Shown here piece after piece: positions 19,127 through 29,196 of a DNA stretch of 64,000 nucleotides. This stretch comes from Aliidiomarina quisquiliarum (GTDB lineage Bacteria; Pseudomonadota; Gammaproteobacteria; Enterobacterales; Alteromonadaceae). Both the position numbers and the translations under genes were made by a program. The stretch is from NCBI RefSeq assembly GCF_023922585.1, contig NZ_JAMFTN010000029.1:1-64000 (forward strand), in the 5' to 3' direction. The notes below the pieces were generated by a model. The model did not search any database. It was not told the DNA's origin and worked only from the letters and a program-made list of their open reading frames with translations. Every line of letters starts with the position of its first letter. Positions within the stretch are counted from its first letter, which is position 1.

Positions 19127-20211
19127 AGGTGCTCATTCTCGGCAATGGTCAATTAGGCCAAATGCTCGGCCAAGCCAGTATTCAGTTAGGCGACGAGTGT
19201 TTACTAATCAATACTCGTACCAATGAAGTAATGCCCGTTGGTTCACACCAAGCTTTAAACTGGTCGGTGAACGACGCGATGGCATGGGCCGACGTGATTA
19301 GCTGGGAACATGAGCAAATTTCTGATCAACACGTGGCGCTAGCAAAAAACAAGCTGCTAACCGACCCAGCACAAATTAAGCCGCTTACTCACCGACAGCA
19401 TGAAAAAGCAATGTTCGACCGTTTAGGCTTAGGCACTGCTCCTTGGCAAGCCTTTAACAACGCAGACGAACTGGCTGCTATTTTGAATAACTGGCAAGGT
19501 CGCGCTGTTATTAAAGCAGCTGAAGGTGGTTACGACGGCAAAGGCCAATGGCGCTGGCAGCCGGGCGACAGCGTTCAACCATTACTAGATACCGCAGGGC
19601 AACAACCCGGCATTGTTGAAGCCATGATTCCCTTTAGCTGTGAAGTGTCTATTGTTGGTGCTCGCACTAAAACGGGTGAAATCCATTGCTACCCGCTGGC
19701 TGAAAACATTCACCGCGACGGCATTTTAAGCCATACGCTAGCGGGTGTTAGTGTATTACCTCCCCACCTACAAAGTGTTGCTGAACAGTGGTTTGCTACC
19801 TTAACTGCCGACTTAGGCTATGTGGGTACCTTAGCCATTGAATTTTTCGTGGTTGGCGAAGGCAACACAGCTCAATTATTAATAAACGAAGTAGCTCCAC
19901 GAGTGCATAACAGCGGCCACTGGACCTTAACCGGCTCAAATTGCAGCCAGTTTAGTTTGCACATGCGGGCAATTACCGGTGCCCCTATTCCACCGTTAAC
20001 ACTTCAGCCTACGCTTATGTTGAATGTCATCGGGGTAGCCAGTATTCCCGCTCATTTTTGGCAACATGCGCACGCGGCCCCATTTTGGTACGGCAAAGAA
20101 CACCGCCCTGGCCGTAAAGTTGGCCATATTAATATTGCTCTGGGTGAACACGAACAAGCTCAAGCTTGGGTTGATCAATATGCGGCGCCTTTGCAAATAC
20201 TAAGTAAATAA
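19123..20211 (+). CDS. purK: N5-carboxyaminoimidazole ribonucleotide synthase PurK
   Basis: 362-aa ATP-grasp enzyme that carboxylates AIR to N5-CAIR, the substrate for PurE. Visible parts: N-terminal Rossmann turn [17 protein letters not shown]-grasp lobe [15 protein letters not shown], central [16 protein letters not shown], and metal-binding ...LAIEFFVV...[20 protein letters not shown] coupling with purE. Confidence 0.97.
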   Translation: MKVLILGNGQLGQMLGQASIQLGDECLLINTRTNEVMPVGSHQALNWSVNDAMAWADVISWEHEQISDQHVALAKNKLLTDPAQIKPLTHRQHEKAMFDRLGLGTAPWQAFNNADELAAILNNWQGRAVIKAAEGGYDGKGQWRWQPGDSVQPLLDTAGQQPGIVEAMIPFSCEVSIVGARTKTGEIHCYPLAENIHRDGILSHTLAGVSVLPPHLQSVAEQWFATLTADLGYVGTLAIEFFVVGEGNTAQLLINEVAPRVHNSGHWTLTGSNCSQFSLHMRAITGAPIPPLTLQPTLMLNVIGVASIPAHFWQHAHAAPFWYGKEHRPGRKVGHINIALGEHEQAQAWVDQYAAPLQILSK

Positions 20212-20253
20212 AATTTTAATAAAATGATCTAATAGCTGCGTACATACGTTTAA

Positions 20254-20289
20254 TACGCTTAGACCGTAAATACATACTTATTAAGCGTA
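20254..20289 (+). repeat. Inverted repeat over the start region of the MASE1 gene
   Basis: TACGCTTA (20254-20261) pairs with TAAGCGTA (20282-20289), leaving a 20-nt loop. The right arm ends 3 nt before the ATG at 20293, where a normal ribosome-binding site would be expected. It could block ribosomes or act as an operator. No SD-like purine stretch other than AAGCG is present. Confidence 0.4.
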
Positions 20290-20292
20290 GCC

Positions 20293-22623
20293 ATGAATTC
20301 TATTAGCTCATATCAAACCTCAGCAACTAATGCTGGCTCTTTTGGCCAACCCGAAAGCAATCAAGCACACTTACTGCGAGCTCTTCAATGGGTTGTTTTG
20401 CCCATTTTGCTGATTGCTATGGCCGAATGGAGTCGCAGTTTTAGTATTAATGGCACCGAAATGTCGGCCATTTGGCCCCCTGCCGGCATTTTTATAGGTG
20501 CTTGCCTAGCTTTAGGCTATCGCGCTTTATGGTCGCTGGTACCCGCACTACTGTTTTGGTCATTATTCACACAAGGCATGCCAATTAGCTTAGCCATAGC
20601 TGGAGTTGCCGGATTAACCATAGGCGCTAGCCTTGCTACTTGGCTTATTCGGCGTAGCCGTAAAGCGCTTCACCCACTGCAGCGTTTGAATCACTTGCCC
20701 AACTTGTATTTCAAAGGTGCCATTATTGGTGCTGGGGTGTCATCGCTAATCGGTGCTGCCGGTTATGCATTCAGCGTTCCGGAGTCTGCCGATTTCCAGA
20801 TACAAGACTTGTGGTTAGTTTACTGGTTGTTTGAAGCACTAGGCGTTATTCTTTTTGCGCCTTTATTTGCACTGTTATTTTCTACGCCTAAACATGCCTT
20901 TATGGAAATTATTTCCGACTTCAAAGAGCGCCGTATTCAACTATGGTTGGTTCTTTCAGTAGCTGCCGTTGTTATAAGCATTATATTTAGTAAGTGGGGC
21001 GACCCGCGCTATGCGCCAGTTTTTTCGTTCGCACTGTTTCCGCTTATTTGTTGGTATGCCATTGTAGCTAAACCTACTAGCTTGCATCTTTGGATTCCGG
21101 TATTTGCTTCCGTTTTTGTTTATTTTTCAATTTATAATATTGGTGGTTTACCGCCAGTGCATGACTTTGAAGACTTATTGCGGGTTCTGCTGCAAGTAGG
21201 CATTTTATCAATAATGGCGCAACTGCTAGGTTCAATTAATCGCCATCGTAATCATTTACTAATGCGCTTTGAGAACCAAGCAAAAGAAGACTTCATGACC
21301 GGCCTTGCTAACGATAGGGGCATACATGAAGTACTACAGCGGCATATTACTGAAAGCGTCAATGGCCTCAATAACAAAGGCGTGTATTGGTTGGCCTATA
21401 TAAAACTACCTGACTTTAATGTTGTTAACGAACTTTTTGGTGTAGCCGGCACAACAGCAATTGAGTTAGAACTAGCACAACAACTGCAACGTTTCTGCCC
21501 ACATACAACAATTGCCCGGCTAAACCAAGGTAAGTTCGCCGTGCTGCAAACAGCCGACTCTTTTACTAGCATTGAAAGCCTAGCTATAGAATTGTATAAA
21601 AAAATAACTGCCAAAAAGAAACCTGGTAACTTGAGTGGCCAATTCCGTATCGCCATGGGCGTTATACCTATTAATGGCAGTTTAAATAGCCCTGAACAAT
21701 ATTTAAATTCAGCATCACATGCCGCTCGTATTGCGTTAACTAAAGTATTTAGTTTGCACTACTTACCGGCCCCAGAAAGTGTTGTCGATTCATATTATAA
21801 GTTGGCGGCTCGCTTTGAAGCTTTAAAGCTGGCAATTGAAAATGACACTCTGGTTCTTTATGGGCAAGAAATTCGCGCCCTACAACCTACTGATAAGCGC
21901 ATATCGTTTGAAGTTTTAGTCCGCATGCAAGACACTGCTGGGCATATTCTCTCGCCCGCAGAATTTATTCCTGCGGCAGAAGCCTATGGCCTTATGCCAG
22001 CACTCGATCGTTGGGTAATAAAAAACAGTATTCACTATTTATCGCTCAACAAAACGAATTTAAGCAAAGTTGCAAAATGCGCCATTAATTTAAGTGGTGC
22101 TTCTTTATCTGATCCTGAATTAGCTTCGTTCATCGGTGCTTGTTTACAGCAATATAACGTTCCAGCTTGCTGTATAACCTTAGAGATTACTGAAACAGAA
22201 GCCATACGAAGCCCTACTCAAGCACTAAATTTTATTCACGACATGCACGACCTTGGCTGCAAAGTGGCCTTAGACGATTTCGGCACCGGCCTTGCTAGCT
22301 TCGACTATCTTCGTCAATACCCATTTGATGAGCTAAAAATTGATGGTGTTTTTATTCGCAACTTAGTAAATAACCCTGTTGATAAAAGCATAGTAAGTGC
22401 CATTTGCCATGTTGCTAAAACCATGAAATTACAAACTGTTGCTGAGTTCGTTGAAGACGTCGCTTTATCTAATTTATTAGCTGAACTTGGCGTTGATTTC
22501 GCACAAGGGTATGGTATTGGTAAACCACAGCCTTTAAGTGAGCTATTAAATGGACACGCACCAGCAGAAACTGATTTTAGCAATCGATCAGGGCACCACC
22601 TCAACGCGCGCCTTAGTTTTTAA
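20293..22623 (+). CDS. MASE1-GGDEF-EAL membrane protein, probable c-di-GMP phosphodiesterase
   Basis: 776 aa. The N-terminal ~320 residues form a MASE1-type sensor with about eight transmembrane helices and the signature MSAIWPPAGIFIGACL. The GGDEF domain is degenerate: LNQGKFAVL replaces RxGGDEFxxL, so it should not make c-di-GMP but may bind GTP as a regulator. The EAL domain looks active: EVLVRM, NLSGASL, EITETEA, ALDDFGTGLASFDYL, LKIDG and AEFVED. The last 25 codons overlap the 5' end of glpK by 74 bp in another frame, so the C-terminal tail (about 752-776) is probably not conserved. Confidence 0.88.
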   Translation: MNSISSYQTSATNAGSFGQPESNQAHLLRALQWVVLPILLIAMAEWSRSFSINGTEMSAIWPPAGIFIGACLALGYRALWSLVPALLFWSLFTQGMPISLAIAGVAGLTIGASLATWLIRRSRKALHPLQRLNHLPNLYFKGAIIGAGVSSLIGAAGYAFSVPESADFQIQDLWLVYWLFEALGVILFAPLFALLFSTPKHAFMEIISDFKERRIQLWLVLSVAAVVISIIFSKWGDPRYAPVFSFALFPLICWYAIVAKPTSLHLWIPVFASVFVYFSIYNIGGLPPVHDFEDLLRVLLQVGILSIMAQLLGSINRHRNHLLMRFENQAKEDFMTGLANDRGIHEVLQRHITESVNGLNNKGVYWLAYIKLPDFNVVNELFGVAGTTAIELELAQQLQRFCPHTTIARLNQGKFAVLQTADSFTSIESLAIELYKKITAKKKPGNLSGQFRIAMGVIPINGSLNSPEQYLNSASHAARIALTKVFSLHYLPAPESVVDSYYKLAARFEALKLAIENDTLVLYGQEIRALQPTDKRISFEVLVRMQDTAGHILSPAEFIPAAEAYGLMPALDRWVIKNSIHYLSLNKTNLSKVAKCAINLSGASLSDPELASFIGACLQQYNVPACCITLEITETEAIRSPTQALNFIHDMHDLGCKVALDDFGTGLASFDYLRQYPFDELKIDGVFIRNLVNNPVDKSIVSAICHVAKTMKLQTVAEFVEDVALSNLLAELGVDFAQGYGIGKPQPLSELLNGHAPAETDFSNRSGHHLNARLSF

Positions 22624-24037
22624 TGCACAATTAAAGGTAGTTGGCCGTGGTCAATACGAGTTTGCGCAACACTTCCCCCACGACGGTTGGGTGGAACATG
22701 ATCCTGAAGACATTTGGCAAACTACTTTAAATGCCTGCCGCGATGCCATTAAAGCCAGTGGTGCTAGTGCTCAAAACATTGTTAGCATTGGCATTACTAA
22801 CCAACGTGAAACCACCGTAGTGTGGGACCGCACTACCGGCAAAGCCATATACAATGCTATTGTTTGGCAAGACAGACGCACCGCCGACTACTGCCAGCAA
22901 CTTAAAGACCAAGGACATGAAGAAGAAATTCAGCAACAAACAGGCTTGTTGCTTGACCCTTACTTTTCCGGCACGAAACTACGCTGGATTCTTGATAATG
23001 TACCGGGCGCCCGAAGCCGGGCCGAGCGGGGTGAACTTTGTTTTGGTACCATCGACAGTTACTTACTTTGGAAGCTGACCGGCGGTCAAGTACATAAAAC
23101 GGACGCTAGTAATGCTTCACGCACCTTGCTTATGAACCTTACTAGCCGAACCTGGGAGCCGAATTTAATTGAATTATTTGCTATTCCTGCCAGTATGTTA
23201 CCTAGCATTACCGACAACGCTGGCGATATCGGAATAACTGACCCAGTGTTATTTGGCGCCGAAATTCCTATTCACGCGCTTATTGGCGACCAACAAAGTG
23301 CACTGCTAGGGCAAGGCTGTATTAACACCGGGCAAGGCAAAAGCACCTATGGCACCGGTTGCTTTATGTTAGTAAACAGTGGTGCTGCCCCAGTTATTTC
23401 AAATAACCGTTTGTTATCAACGCTCGCTTGGCAATTAAACGGTAACGCCACCTACGCCCTTGAAGGTAGTATTTTTATGGCGGGCGCTATCGTGCAATGG
23501 CTGCGCGACAAGCTTGGCATTATTACCCAAGCCGCCGAAACGGAACAGCTCGCTGAACATGTGCCATGGCAACAAACTGAAATGCTTATACCTGCCTTTA
23601 CCGGCCTAGGTGCGCCCTATTGGCAGCCGAATGCGCGCGCGGCTATTTTTGGTATGACACGCAATACTGGCAAAGAACAAATTGCCGCAGCTGCGTTGCG
23701 AAGTGTGGCTTATCAAAGCCAAGACTTACTACAAGCGATGATCGACGACGGGCAGCAAATTAAAGAGCTAAAGGTTGACGGTGGTATGACGGAAAACAAA
23801 TGGTTTCTACAAGCCCTTGCCGACCTTACCCAATGCACTATTGTTCCTGCCGACAGCAGCGAAATTACCATTCGTGGGGCCGCTTTTTTGGCTGGGCTAC
23901 AAGCAGGAATTTTCAATTCTATCAATAATATAAACGATTATACCGAGTCACATACCAGCTACTCTGGGCAATTAACCGAACAACAATGCCAGCAGTTATA
24001 CCAACGCTGGTTGGCGGCTGTGGATAAAGTCCGCTAG
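22550..24037 (+). CDS. glpK: Glycerol kinase
   Basis: 495 aa (family about 500). Phosphorylates glycerol to sn-glycerol-3-phosphate. FGGY-fold motifs: AIDQGTTSTRALVF, WVEHDPEDIW, GITNQRETTVVWDR, VWQDRRT, TDASNASRTLLMNL, ALIGDQQSALLGQGC, STYGTGCFMLVNSG, ALEGSIFMAGAIVQWLRD and KVDGGMTENKWFLQ. The start at 22550 lies inside the preceding gene by 74 bp, and the sequence from residue 8 on matches the family. No glpF, glpD or glpR is adjacent, which is unusual; the gene leads into the deo genes 33 bp downstream. Confidence 0.96.
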   Translation: MDTHQQKLILAIDQGTTSTRALVFNAQLKVVGRGQYEFAQHFPHDGWVEHDPEDIWQTTLNACRDAIKASGASAQNIVSIGITNQRETTVVWDRTTGKAIYNAIVWQDRRTADYCQQLKDQGHEEEIQQQTGLLLDPYFSGTKLRWILDNVPGARSRAERGELCFGTIDSYLLWKLTGGQVHKTDASNASRTLLMNLTSRTWEPNLIELFAIPASMLPSITDNAGDIGITDPVLFGAEIPIHALIGDQQSALLGQGCINTGQGKSTYGTGCFMLVNSGAAPVISNNRLLSTLAWQLNGNATYALEGSIFMAGAIVQWLRDKLGIITQAAETEQLAEHVPWQQTEMLIPAFTGLGAPYWQPNARAAIFGMTRNTGKEQIAAAALRSVAYQSQDLLQAMIDDGQQIKELKVDGGMTENKWFLQALADLTQCTIVPADSSEITIRGAAFLAGLQAGIFNSINNINDYTESHTSYSGQLTEQQCQQLYQRWLAAVDKVR

Positions 24038-24070
24038 AATAGCTTCCCATTAGCTTCAGAAGCACATGCT

Positions 24071-24463
24071 ATGAACCAAGAACCGTTGTTTACCTTGGCT
24101 TACAAAGCCATGCAGCAGGCTTATTCGCCTTATTCTAACTTTCCTGTCGGTGCGGCCATTCAAACCGACCGTGGTAATTTTTATACTGGTTGCAATGTTG
24201 AAAATGCCGCTTATCCTGAAGGCACCTGCGCTGAAGCAGGCGCTATTGCGGCAATGGTTTTAGCCGGTGAACGCAATATAAAAGACATTTATGTAGTGGG
24301 TAAGGGCGAGCATTTGGTTTCTCCTTGTGGTGGTTGTCGTCAGCGCATTCGTGAATTTTCCTCCGCCGACACTCGCGTTCATATTTGTGGCCCTGAAGGC
24401 GTTCGTAAAATATTAACACTTCACGAATTGCTGCCTTTTTCTTTTGGTCCTGAGCATTTATAA
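24071..24463 (+). CDS. cdd: Cytidine deaminase
   Basis: 130-aa small homotetrameric-type cytidine/deoxycytidine deaminase. Zinc site: CNVENAAYPEGTCAEAGAI (Cys, and catalytic Glu in CAEAG) and SPCGGCRQRIREF (two zinc Cys). Substrate pocket YSPYSNFPVGAA near the N-terminus. It starts the salvage run cdd-deoC-deoA-deoB, which funnels deoxycytidine to deoxyribose phosphate. Eleven bases separate it from deoC. Confidence 0.95.
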   Translation: MNQEPLFTLAYKAMQQAYSPYSNFPVGAAIQTDRGNFYTGCNVENAAYPEGTCAEAGAIAAMVLAGERNIKDIYVVGKGEHLVSPCGGCRQRIREFSSADTRVHICGPEGVRKILTLHELLPFSFGPEHL

Positions 24464-24474
24464 AGGAATACACC

Positions 24475-25287
24475 ATGACTCCACAACAAGTGAAAGCCGC
24501 CAAAGCTTTCTCGCTGCTCGATTTAACCAGTTTAACCGACACTGAAACGCCCGCCGACATTGAAGCTTTGGCCGAAAATGCGCGCTTAATTCTTGATAAT
24601 GGCGATACGCTCCACGTGGCAGCACTCTGTGTGTTTCCGCGTTTTATTCCACTTGCTCGTCACTATTTAGACGCACGTAACTTATATGCCGTGCACATTG
24701 CTACCGTGGCTAATTTTCCTGGCGGTGGCGACAACATTGATATTGCCGTAGCAGAAACCCGTGCATGTGTCGCTTATGGTGCCGATGAAGTTGACGTCGT
24801 ATTCCCCTATAAAGCATTTATGCACGGCGACGAAGGTTTAGCGCGTTTACTTATTGCCGCCTGCAAAGCCGAATGTGGCCATAAGGCTCGGCTGAAAGTT
24901 ATTTTAGAAACTGGTGAACTACAAACAGCAGAACTAATTCGCCGTGCCAGTGAGCTGGCCATTGCTGCTGGGGCCGACTTTATTAAAACGTCTACCGGCA
25001 AAGTAGCTATCAACGCTACCCCTGAGGCGGCCCAAAGTATGCTACAAGTTATTGCCGCCAACGACGCAAAACATAGCTTTCAACACCCAGTTAAAGCCGT
25101 TGGCTTTAAGCCCGCAGGTGGTATTCGTACACTCGACGACGCCGTTATTTATATGAACGCCGTAGCCGAACATTTAGGTGAAGCAGCCGTACAACCTAGC
25201 CGCTTTCGTATTGGCGCAAGTTCTGTGCGAGCCGACTTAGCTACAGTCCTTACGGGCGTAGCCACAACTAACAATGGAGGGTATTAA
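24475..25287 (+). CDS. deoC: Deoxyribose-phosphate aldolase
   Basis: 270 aa, class I aldolase. Cleaves 2-deoxyribose-5-phosphate to glyceraldehyde-3-phosphate and acetaldehyde. The Schiff-base Lys is in DFIKTSTGK; the second active-site Lys is in AVGFKPAGGIRT; the phosphate loop and acidic DEVDVVFPY segment are present. E. coli DeoC is 259 aa, so the length is normal. SD AAAGGAA upstream; the stop is immediately followed by the deoA ATG. Confidence 0.96.
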   Translation: MTPQQVKAAKAFSLLDLTSLTDTETPADIEALAENARLILDNGDTLHVAALCVFPRFIPLARHYLDARNLYAVHIATVANFPGGGDNIDIAVAETRACVAYGADEVDVVFPYKAFMHGDEGLARLLIAACKAECGHKARLKVILETGELQTAELIRRASELAIAAGADFIKTSTGKVAINATPEAAQSMLQVIAANDAKHSFQHPVKAVGFKPAGGIRTLDDAVIYMNAVAEHLGEAAVQPSRFRIGASSVRADLATVLTGVATTNNGGY

Positions 25288-26610
25288 ATGTTGTTACCCC
25301 AAGAAATTATCCGCGCTAAGCGCAATGGTTTAGAACTTAATCGCGAGCAAATCGCATTTTTTATTAAAGGTGTTACTTCGGGCGCTGTCACCGACAGCCA
25401 AATTGCCGCTTTTGCTATGGCGGTGTATTTTCAAGGCATGGAAATGCATGAACGGGTTGCCTTAACTGAAGAAATGATGCATTCCGGCAATGTATTACAG
25501 TGGCACGACATGCCAGGCCCTATTGTAGACAAACATTCAACGGGCGGCGTAAGCGACTCGGTAAGCTTAATGCTGGGCCCGTTAGTAGCGGCTTGTGGTG
25601 GTTACGTACCCATGATCGCTGGCCGTGGCCTTGGCCACACAGGCGGAACCCTAGACAAGTTTGAAAGTATTCCAGGCTATAACATTATGCCTTCGGAAAC
25701 TTCATTTAAGCAGATTGTAAAAGACATCGGCGTGGCTATTATTGGTCAAACCGACGAAATAGCACCTGCCGACAAACGCATTTATGGTATTCGCGACGTA
25801 ACCGCTACCGTTGATTCAATTCCAATGATCACCGCTTCTATTTTATCGAAGAAGCTTTCTGCCGGCCTAGGCTCGTTAGCCATGGACGTAAAAACCGGTA
25901 ACGGTGCCTTTATGTCTACCCTAGAAGACGCCCGCCTATTGGCTGAAAGCATTGTTGCAGTGGCCAACCAAGCTGGCGTACCAACTTCGGCTACCATTAC
26001 CGATATGAGCCAACCCTTAGGTTCAACTGCCGGTAATGCCACGGAAATGTTGGAAGCCATTGACTACCTAACCGGTAAATATCGTAACCCGCGTTTACAC
26101 GAAGTAACCATGGCACTTGCTGAGCAAATGCTATTATTAAGTGGTTTAGCCACCTCGAAGCAAGACGCCCTCAGCAAACTTAACCATGCTCTTGATTCAG
26201 GTGCAGCTACTGAAAAGTTTAGCGCCATGGTACATGCTTTAGGTGGCCCAGCCGACTTAGTTGAGAAAGCTGGCGACTACGTGCAACTAGCCCCTGTGTG
26301 TAAGCCAGTATTTGCTACCACAGCCGGCTATGTGCAACATATTGAAACCCGCAACGTGGGCTTAGCAGTGGTTAGCTTAGGTGGCGGCCGTACCGAGCCT
26401 TCGCAAAAAGTTGACCACGCCGTAGGCTTAACCGAGCTAGCAAGTTTAGGCCAGCAAATTAGCGCTGATCAGCCTATTGCAATGGTGTATGCGCGTACTG
26501 AAGCGGAAGCAGAAGCTGCTGCAGCCAGTGTGCAAGCCGCCTTTAGCATGAGCGACCAACCGGTAGAAGCACCGCCGATTATTCATGCTTTGCTTGAACC
26601 TACCAAGTAA
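25288..26610 (+). CDS. deoA: Thymidine phosphorylase
   Basis: 440 aa, exactly the E. coli length. Phosphorolysis of thymidine and deoxyuridine. Signatures: GAVTDSQIAAFAMAVYFQGM, the phosphate-binding VDKHSTGGVSDSVSLML, GRGLGHTGGTLDKFESIPGY and the pyrimidine-binding RDVTATVDSIPMITASILSKK. Its SD (GGAGGG) lies inside the last codons of deoC, so translation is coupled. Confidence 0.97.
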   Translation: MLLPQEIIRAKRNGLELNREQIAFFIKGVTSGAVTDSQIAAFAMAVYFQGMEMHERVALTEEMMHSGNVLQWHDMPGPIVDKHSTGGVSDSVSLMLGPLVAACGGYVPMIAGRGLGHTGGTLDKFESIPGYNIMPSETSFKQIVKDIGVAIIGQTDEIAPADKRIYGIRDVTATVDSIPMITASILSKKLSAGLGSLAMDVKTGNGAFMSTLEDARLLAESIVAVANQAGVPTSATITDMSQPLGSTAGNATEMLEAIDYLTGKYRNPRLHEVTMALAEQMLLLSGLATSKQDALSKLNHALDSGAATEKFSAMVHALGGPADLVEKAGDYVQLAPVCKPVFATTAGYVQHIETRNVGLAVVSLGGGRTEPSQKVDHAVGLTELASLGQQISADQPIAMVYARTEAEAEAAAASVQAAFSMSDQPVEAPPIIHALLEPTK

Positions 26611-26630
26611 TAAATAAACTGGAGTAAATT

Positions 26631-27869
26631 ATGGCCCGTGCAATTATATTAATGTTCGACTCTCTTGGCGTTGGCGCAGCTGCCGACGCCCATGTGTTTG
26701 GCGACGAAGGCTCAAACACCTTTGGCCATATTGCCCGCGCTTGTGCCGCAGGCGAAGCCGATGTGGGTCGCAGCGGGCCATTACACATTCCAAATATGGT
26801 GCGCTTAGGTTTTGCTCGGCTTGCTACAGAAGCGGCCGGCTTAAACCTAGCGACCACGCCAAGTTTTTATGGCTTAGACACCACCATTGAGCCACAAGCC
26901 TATTACGGTTTTGCGCAAGAAATAAGTAACGGCAAAGACACCCCCAGTGGGCATTGGGAAATGGCTGGTGTGCCAGTACTATTCGATTGGCATTACTTTC
27001 CACAACAAGTACCTACATTTCCGCAGCCATTTATTGATGCGCTGTTAAGCAAAGGCGAATTAGCTGGCGTGCTCGGTAACTGCCATGCTTCCGGTACCAC
27101 TATTATTGCCGAGCTCGGTGAAGAGCACATGCGCACAGGCCAACCGATTATTTATACCTCGGCCGACTCCGTGGTACAAATTGCTGCCCATGAAGAAACC
27201 TTTGGCCTTGAGCGGTTGTTAACGCTTTGCCAAGACGCTCGAGCATTACTAGATGAACAAGGGTTAAATGTTGGCCGAGTAATTGCTCGGCCCTTTATTG
27301 GCACCAATGCCAACGACTTTAAACGCACCGGCAACCGCCGTGATTATTCAGTGTTACCCCCAGCGCCAACATTATTGGTGCGTAACCAAGAAGCCGGTAA
27401 TGAAGTGATTAGCATTGGTAAAATTGCCGACATTTATGCCGACCAAGGCATTACCCAAAAAGTGAAAGCCACGGGCAATCAGGCCTTGTTCGACGCAACC
27501 CTAGAGGTAATGAGAACAGCGCCAGCCAAGAGCATTATTTTCCCAAACTTTGTCGATTTCGATATGGAATATGGCCATCGCCGCGACGTGCCAGGCTATG
27601 CCCGTGCGTTAGAAGAGCTCGATGCCCGTTTGCCTGAATTAGAAGCATTGTTACAACCTGGCGACCGCGTATTTATAACCGCCGACCATGGTTGCGATCC
27701 CACTTGGGAAGGTACCGATCACACCCGTGAATATGTGCCCGTGGTATGTTTTGGGACAGGCATAGCAAGCAAAAATATTGGCCGCCGTGAAACTTTTGCC
27801 GATATTGGCCAAAGCATTGCCAGCCAGCTTGGGCTGGCACCACTCAACTACGGTAAAAGCTTTCTTTAG
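26631..27869 (+). CDS. deoB: Phosphopentomutase
   Basis: 412 aa (E. coli 407). Alkaline-phosphatase-fold metalloenzyme that interconverts (deoxy)ribose-1- and 5-phosphate, linking DeoA to DeoC. Metal and active-site segments: [52 protein letters not shown] and [26 protein letters not shown] is 8 nt upstream. Last gene of the salvage run; deoD or another nucleoside phosphorylase is not present here. Confidence 0.97.
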   Translation: MARAIILMFDSLGVGAAADAHVFGDEGSNTFGHIARACAAGEADVGRSGPLHIPNMVRLGFARLATEAAGLNLATTPSFYGLDTTIEPQAYYGFAQEISNGKDTPSGHWEMAGVPVLFDWHYFPQQVPTFPQPFIDALLSKGELAGVLGNCHASGTTIIAELGEEHMRTGQPIIYTSADSVVQIAAHEETFGLERLLTLCQDARALLDEQGLNVGRVIARPFIGTNANDFKRTGNRRDYSVLPPAPTLLVRNQEAGNEVISIGKIADIYADQGITQKVKATGNQALFDATLEVMRTAPAKSIIFPNFVDFDMEYGHRRDVPGYARALEELDARLPELEALLQPGDRVFITADHGCDPTWEGTDHTREYVPVVCFGTGIASKNIGRRETFADIGQSIASQLGLAPLNYGKSFL

Positions 27870-27884
27870 TTGTTAGCCAAGTAC

Positions 27885-28553
27885 TTACGCCAGCACTCGG
27901 CTTAACCACGCGCCAATATCTGCAATTTGTGGCCCGCTTACTTGGTGGGCCATAGGGTAGGTTTTATACGTTACGGAATAGTTGCGTTGCTCTAACCATG
28001 CTTTCGCTTGTTCACCCAGCATTACCGGCACCACAGGATCTTGGCTGCCATGCTGAACGAGCAACGGCGTGGTCGCTTGCACCGCATTCGGGCTGACACT
28101 GTCTTTACTGGCTAAATACGTCGACAGCGCCATAATGCCTGCTAACTTTTTATCGAAGGTTAGCCCTGCTTCATAAGCCACAGCCCCCCCTTGCGAAAAC
28201 CCAGCCAAAACAATTTTATTGGCTGGCACCCCACGCTCTATTTCTCGTTCAATTAAGTTTTTCGCCCATTCGGCTGACTGTCGCAGTTGCGCTTCGTCGA
28301 CACTACGCTCAATGGTCATTTCCAAAATGTCGTACCACGCCGGCATGCTCATGCCGCCATTAATGGTCACCGGCATTTTTGGTGCATGGGGAAATATAAA
28401 GCGTACGTTAGTGCCTGTAGGTAATTGAATATGTGGCACGATCGACTCAAAGTCATGGCCATCGGCACCTAAACCATGCAGCCAAATAACACTGGCATTG
28501 GCCGGACCATTTTTTGGTTCTACTTCTACACAAGGAAGATACTGCTTGCTCAT
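27885..28553 (-). CDS. Alpha/beta-hydrolase carboxylesterase (acyl-protein-thioesterase type)
   Basis: 222-aa cytosolic serine esterase of the phospholipase/carboxylesterase family. VIWLHGLGADGHDFESIVP holds the oxyanion hole, LAGFSQGGAVAYEA the nucleophile Ser (GFSQG), then QDPVVP for the Asp and MAHQV for the His. Pseudomonas EstB-type and APT1-like proteins share this layout. Natural substrate unknown. It ends 15 bp from the convergent deoB; the OsmC gene lies 14 bp upstream on the same strand. Confidence 0.9.
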   Translation of the reverse strand: MSKQYLPCVEVEPKNGPANASVIWLHGLGADGHDFESIVPHIQLPTGTNVRFIFPHAPKMPVTINGGMSMPAWYDILEMTIERSVDEAQLRQSAEWAKNLIEREIERGVPANKIVLAGFSQGGAVAYEAGLTFDKKLAGIMALSTYLASKDSVSPNAVQATTPLLVQHGSQDPVVPVMLGEQAKAWLEQRNYSVTYKTYPMAHQVSGPQIADIGAWLSRVLA

Positions 28554-28567
28554 TGGCGGTTCCTATA

Positions 28568-28981
28568 TTAATCAATTAATTCTGTTGGAATGCTTAACTG
28601 TTCATTCATTAAGGTACGGTGCACTGGGCAGCGGTTTGCAATTTCTAATAGCCGCGCACGTTGTTCTGCCGACAAGTCGCCTTCTACTTTTACTTTGCGT
28701 ACTAAACTTTCAACGCCGTTTTCGCCTCTAACATGGCGTAAATCTACCGTTACTTTTTCCAACGGCCATTCTTTGCGGTTCGCATACATGCGCAGGGTCA
28801 TTGATGTACAGGCCCCTAGCCCAGCCAACACCATTTCCATTGGTGCAGGGCCGTCGTCGGCACCGCCCATCGACTCAGGCTCGTCGGCTATCCAACGATG
28901 CCTATGCGTAGTTACCTGCTGAGTATAGGGCGCCATTTTCTCTTCTACACGAACACAACCTTCATCGACAGCGTACTTCAT
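28568..28981 (-). CDS. OsmC/Ohr-family redox protein
   Basis: 137 aa, OsmC fold. Features: [31 protein letters not shown], containing the first family Cys after GLGA, and the second Cys in [12 protein letters not shown]. These two Cys form the peroxide-reducing pair in OsmC/Ohr. The [11 protein letters not shown] type is closer to the YhfA/OsmC-like group than to Ohr itself. Likely in a two-gene unit with the downstream esterase. Confidence 0.87.
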   Translation of the reverse strand: MKYAVDEGCVRVEEKMAPYTQQVTTHRHRWIADEPESMGGADDGPAPMEMVLAGLGACTSMTLRMYANRKEWPLEKVTVDLRHVRGENGVESLVRKVKVEGDLSAEQRARLLEIANRCPVHRTLMNEQLSIPTELID

Positions 28982-29105
28982 TGCGCTTCTCCATTATTGG
29001 TATCTATGGTTTAAGTAAATCCTCTTACTTAAGTGCGCTCAAGCTACCTGATATTCAACCTGCAGGCAAAAATCTGTGCTTTTAGGCACTATTTTTATTT
29101 TACCC

Positions 29106-29136
29106 CTTGAAAAAGATTGACACGGCACGCATATAT
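29106..29136 (+). promoter_or_regulatory. Sigma-32-type heat-shock promoter of the Hsp20 gene
   Basis: CTTGAAA at 29106-29112 matches the sigma-32 -35 element; after 14 bp comes ACGCATATA, resembling CCCCATNTA. It is 61 bp before the hsp20 start. A TTGACA (29117-29122) overlaps the spacer and might add a sigma-70 -35, though no good -10 follows at 17 bp. Agreement with the gene's function is the main support. Confidence 0.55.
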
Positions 29137-29196
29137 AAGGTGTAGCAGGCGGGTCTCTTAGAGAACGTTTGAGCTACCTAACCTAAATATCGCTCA

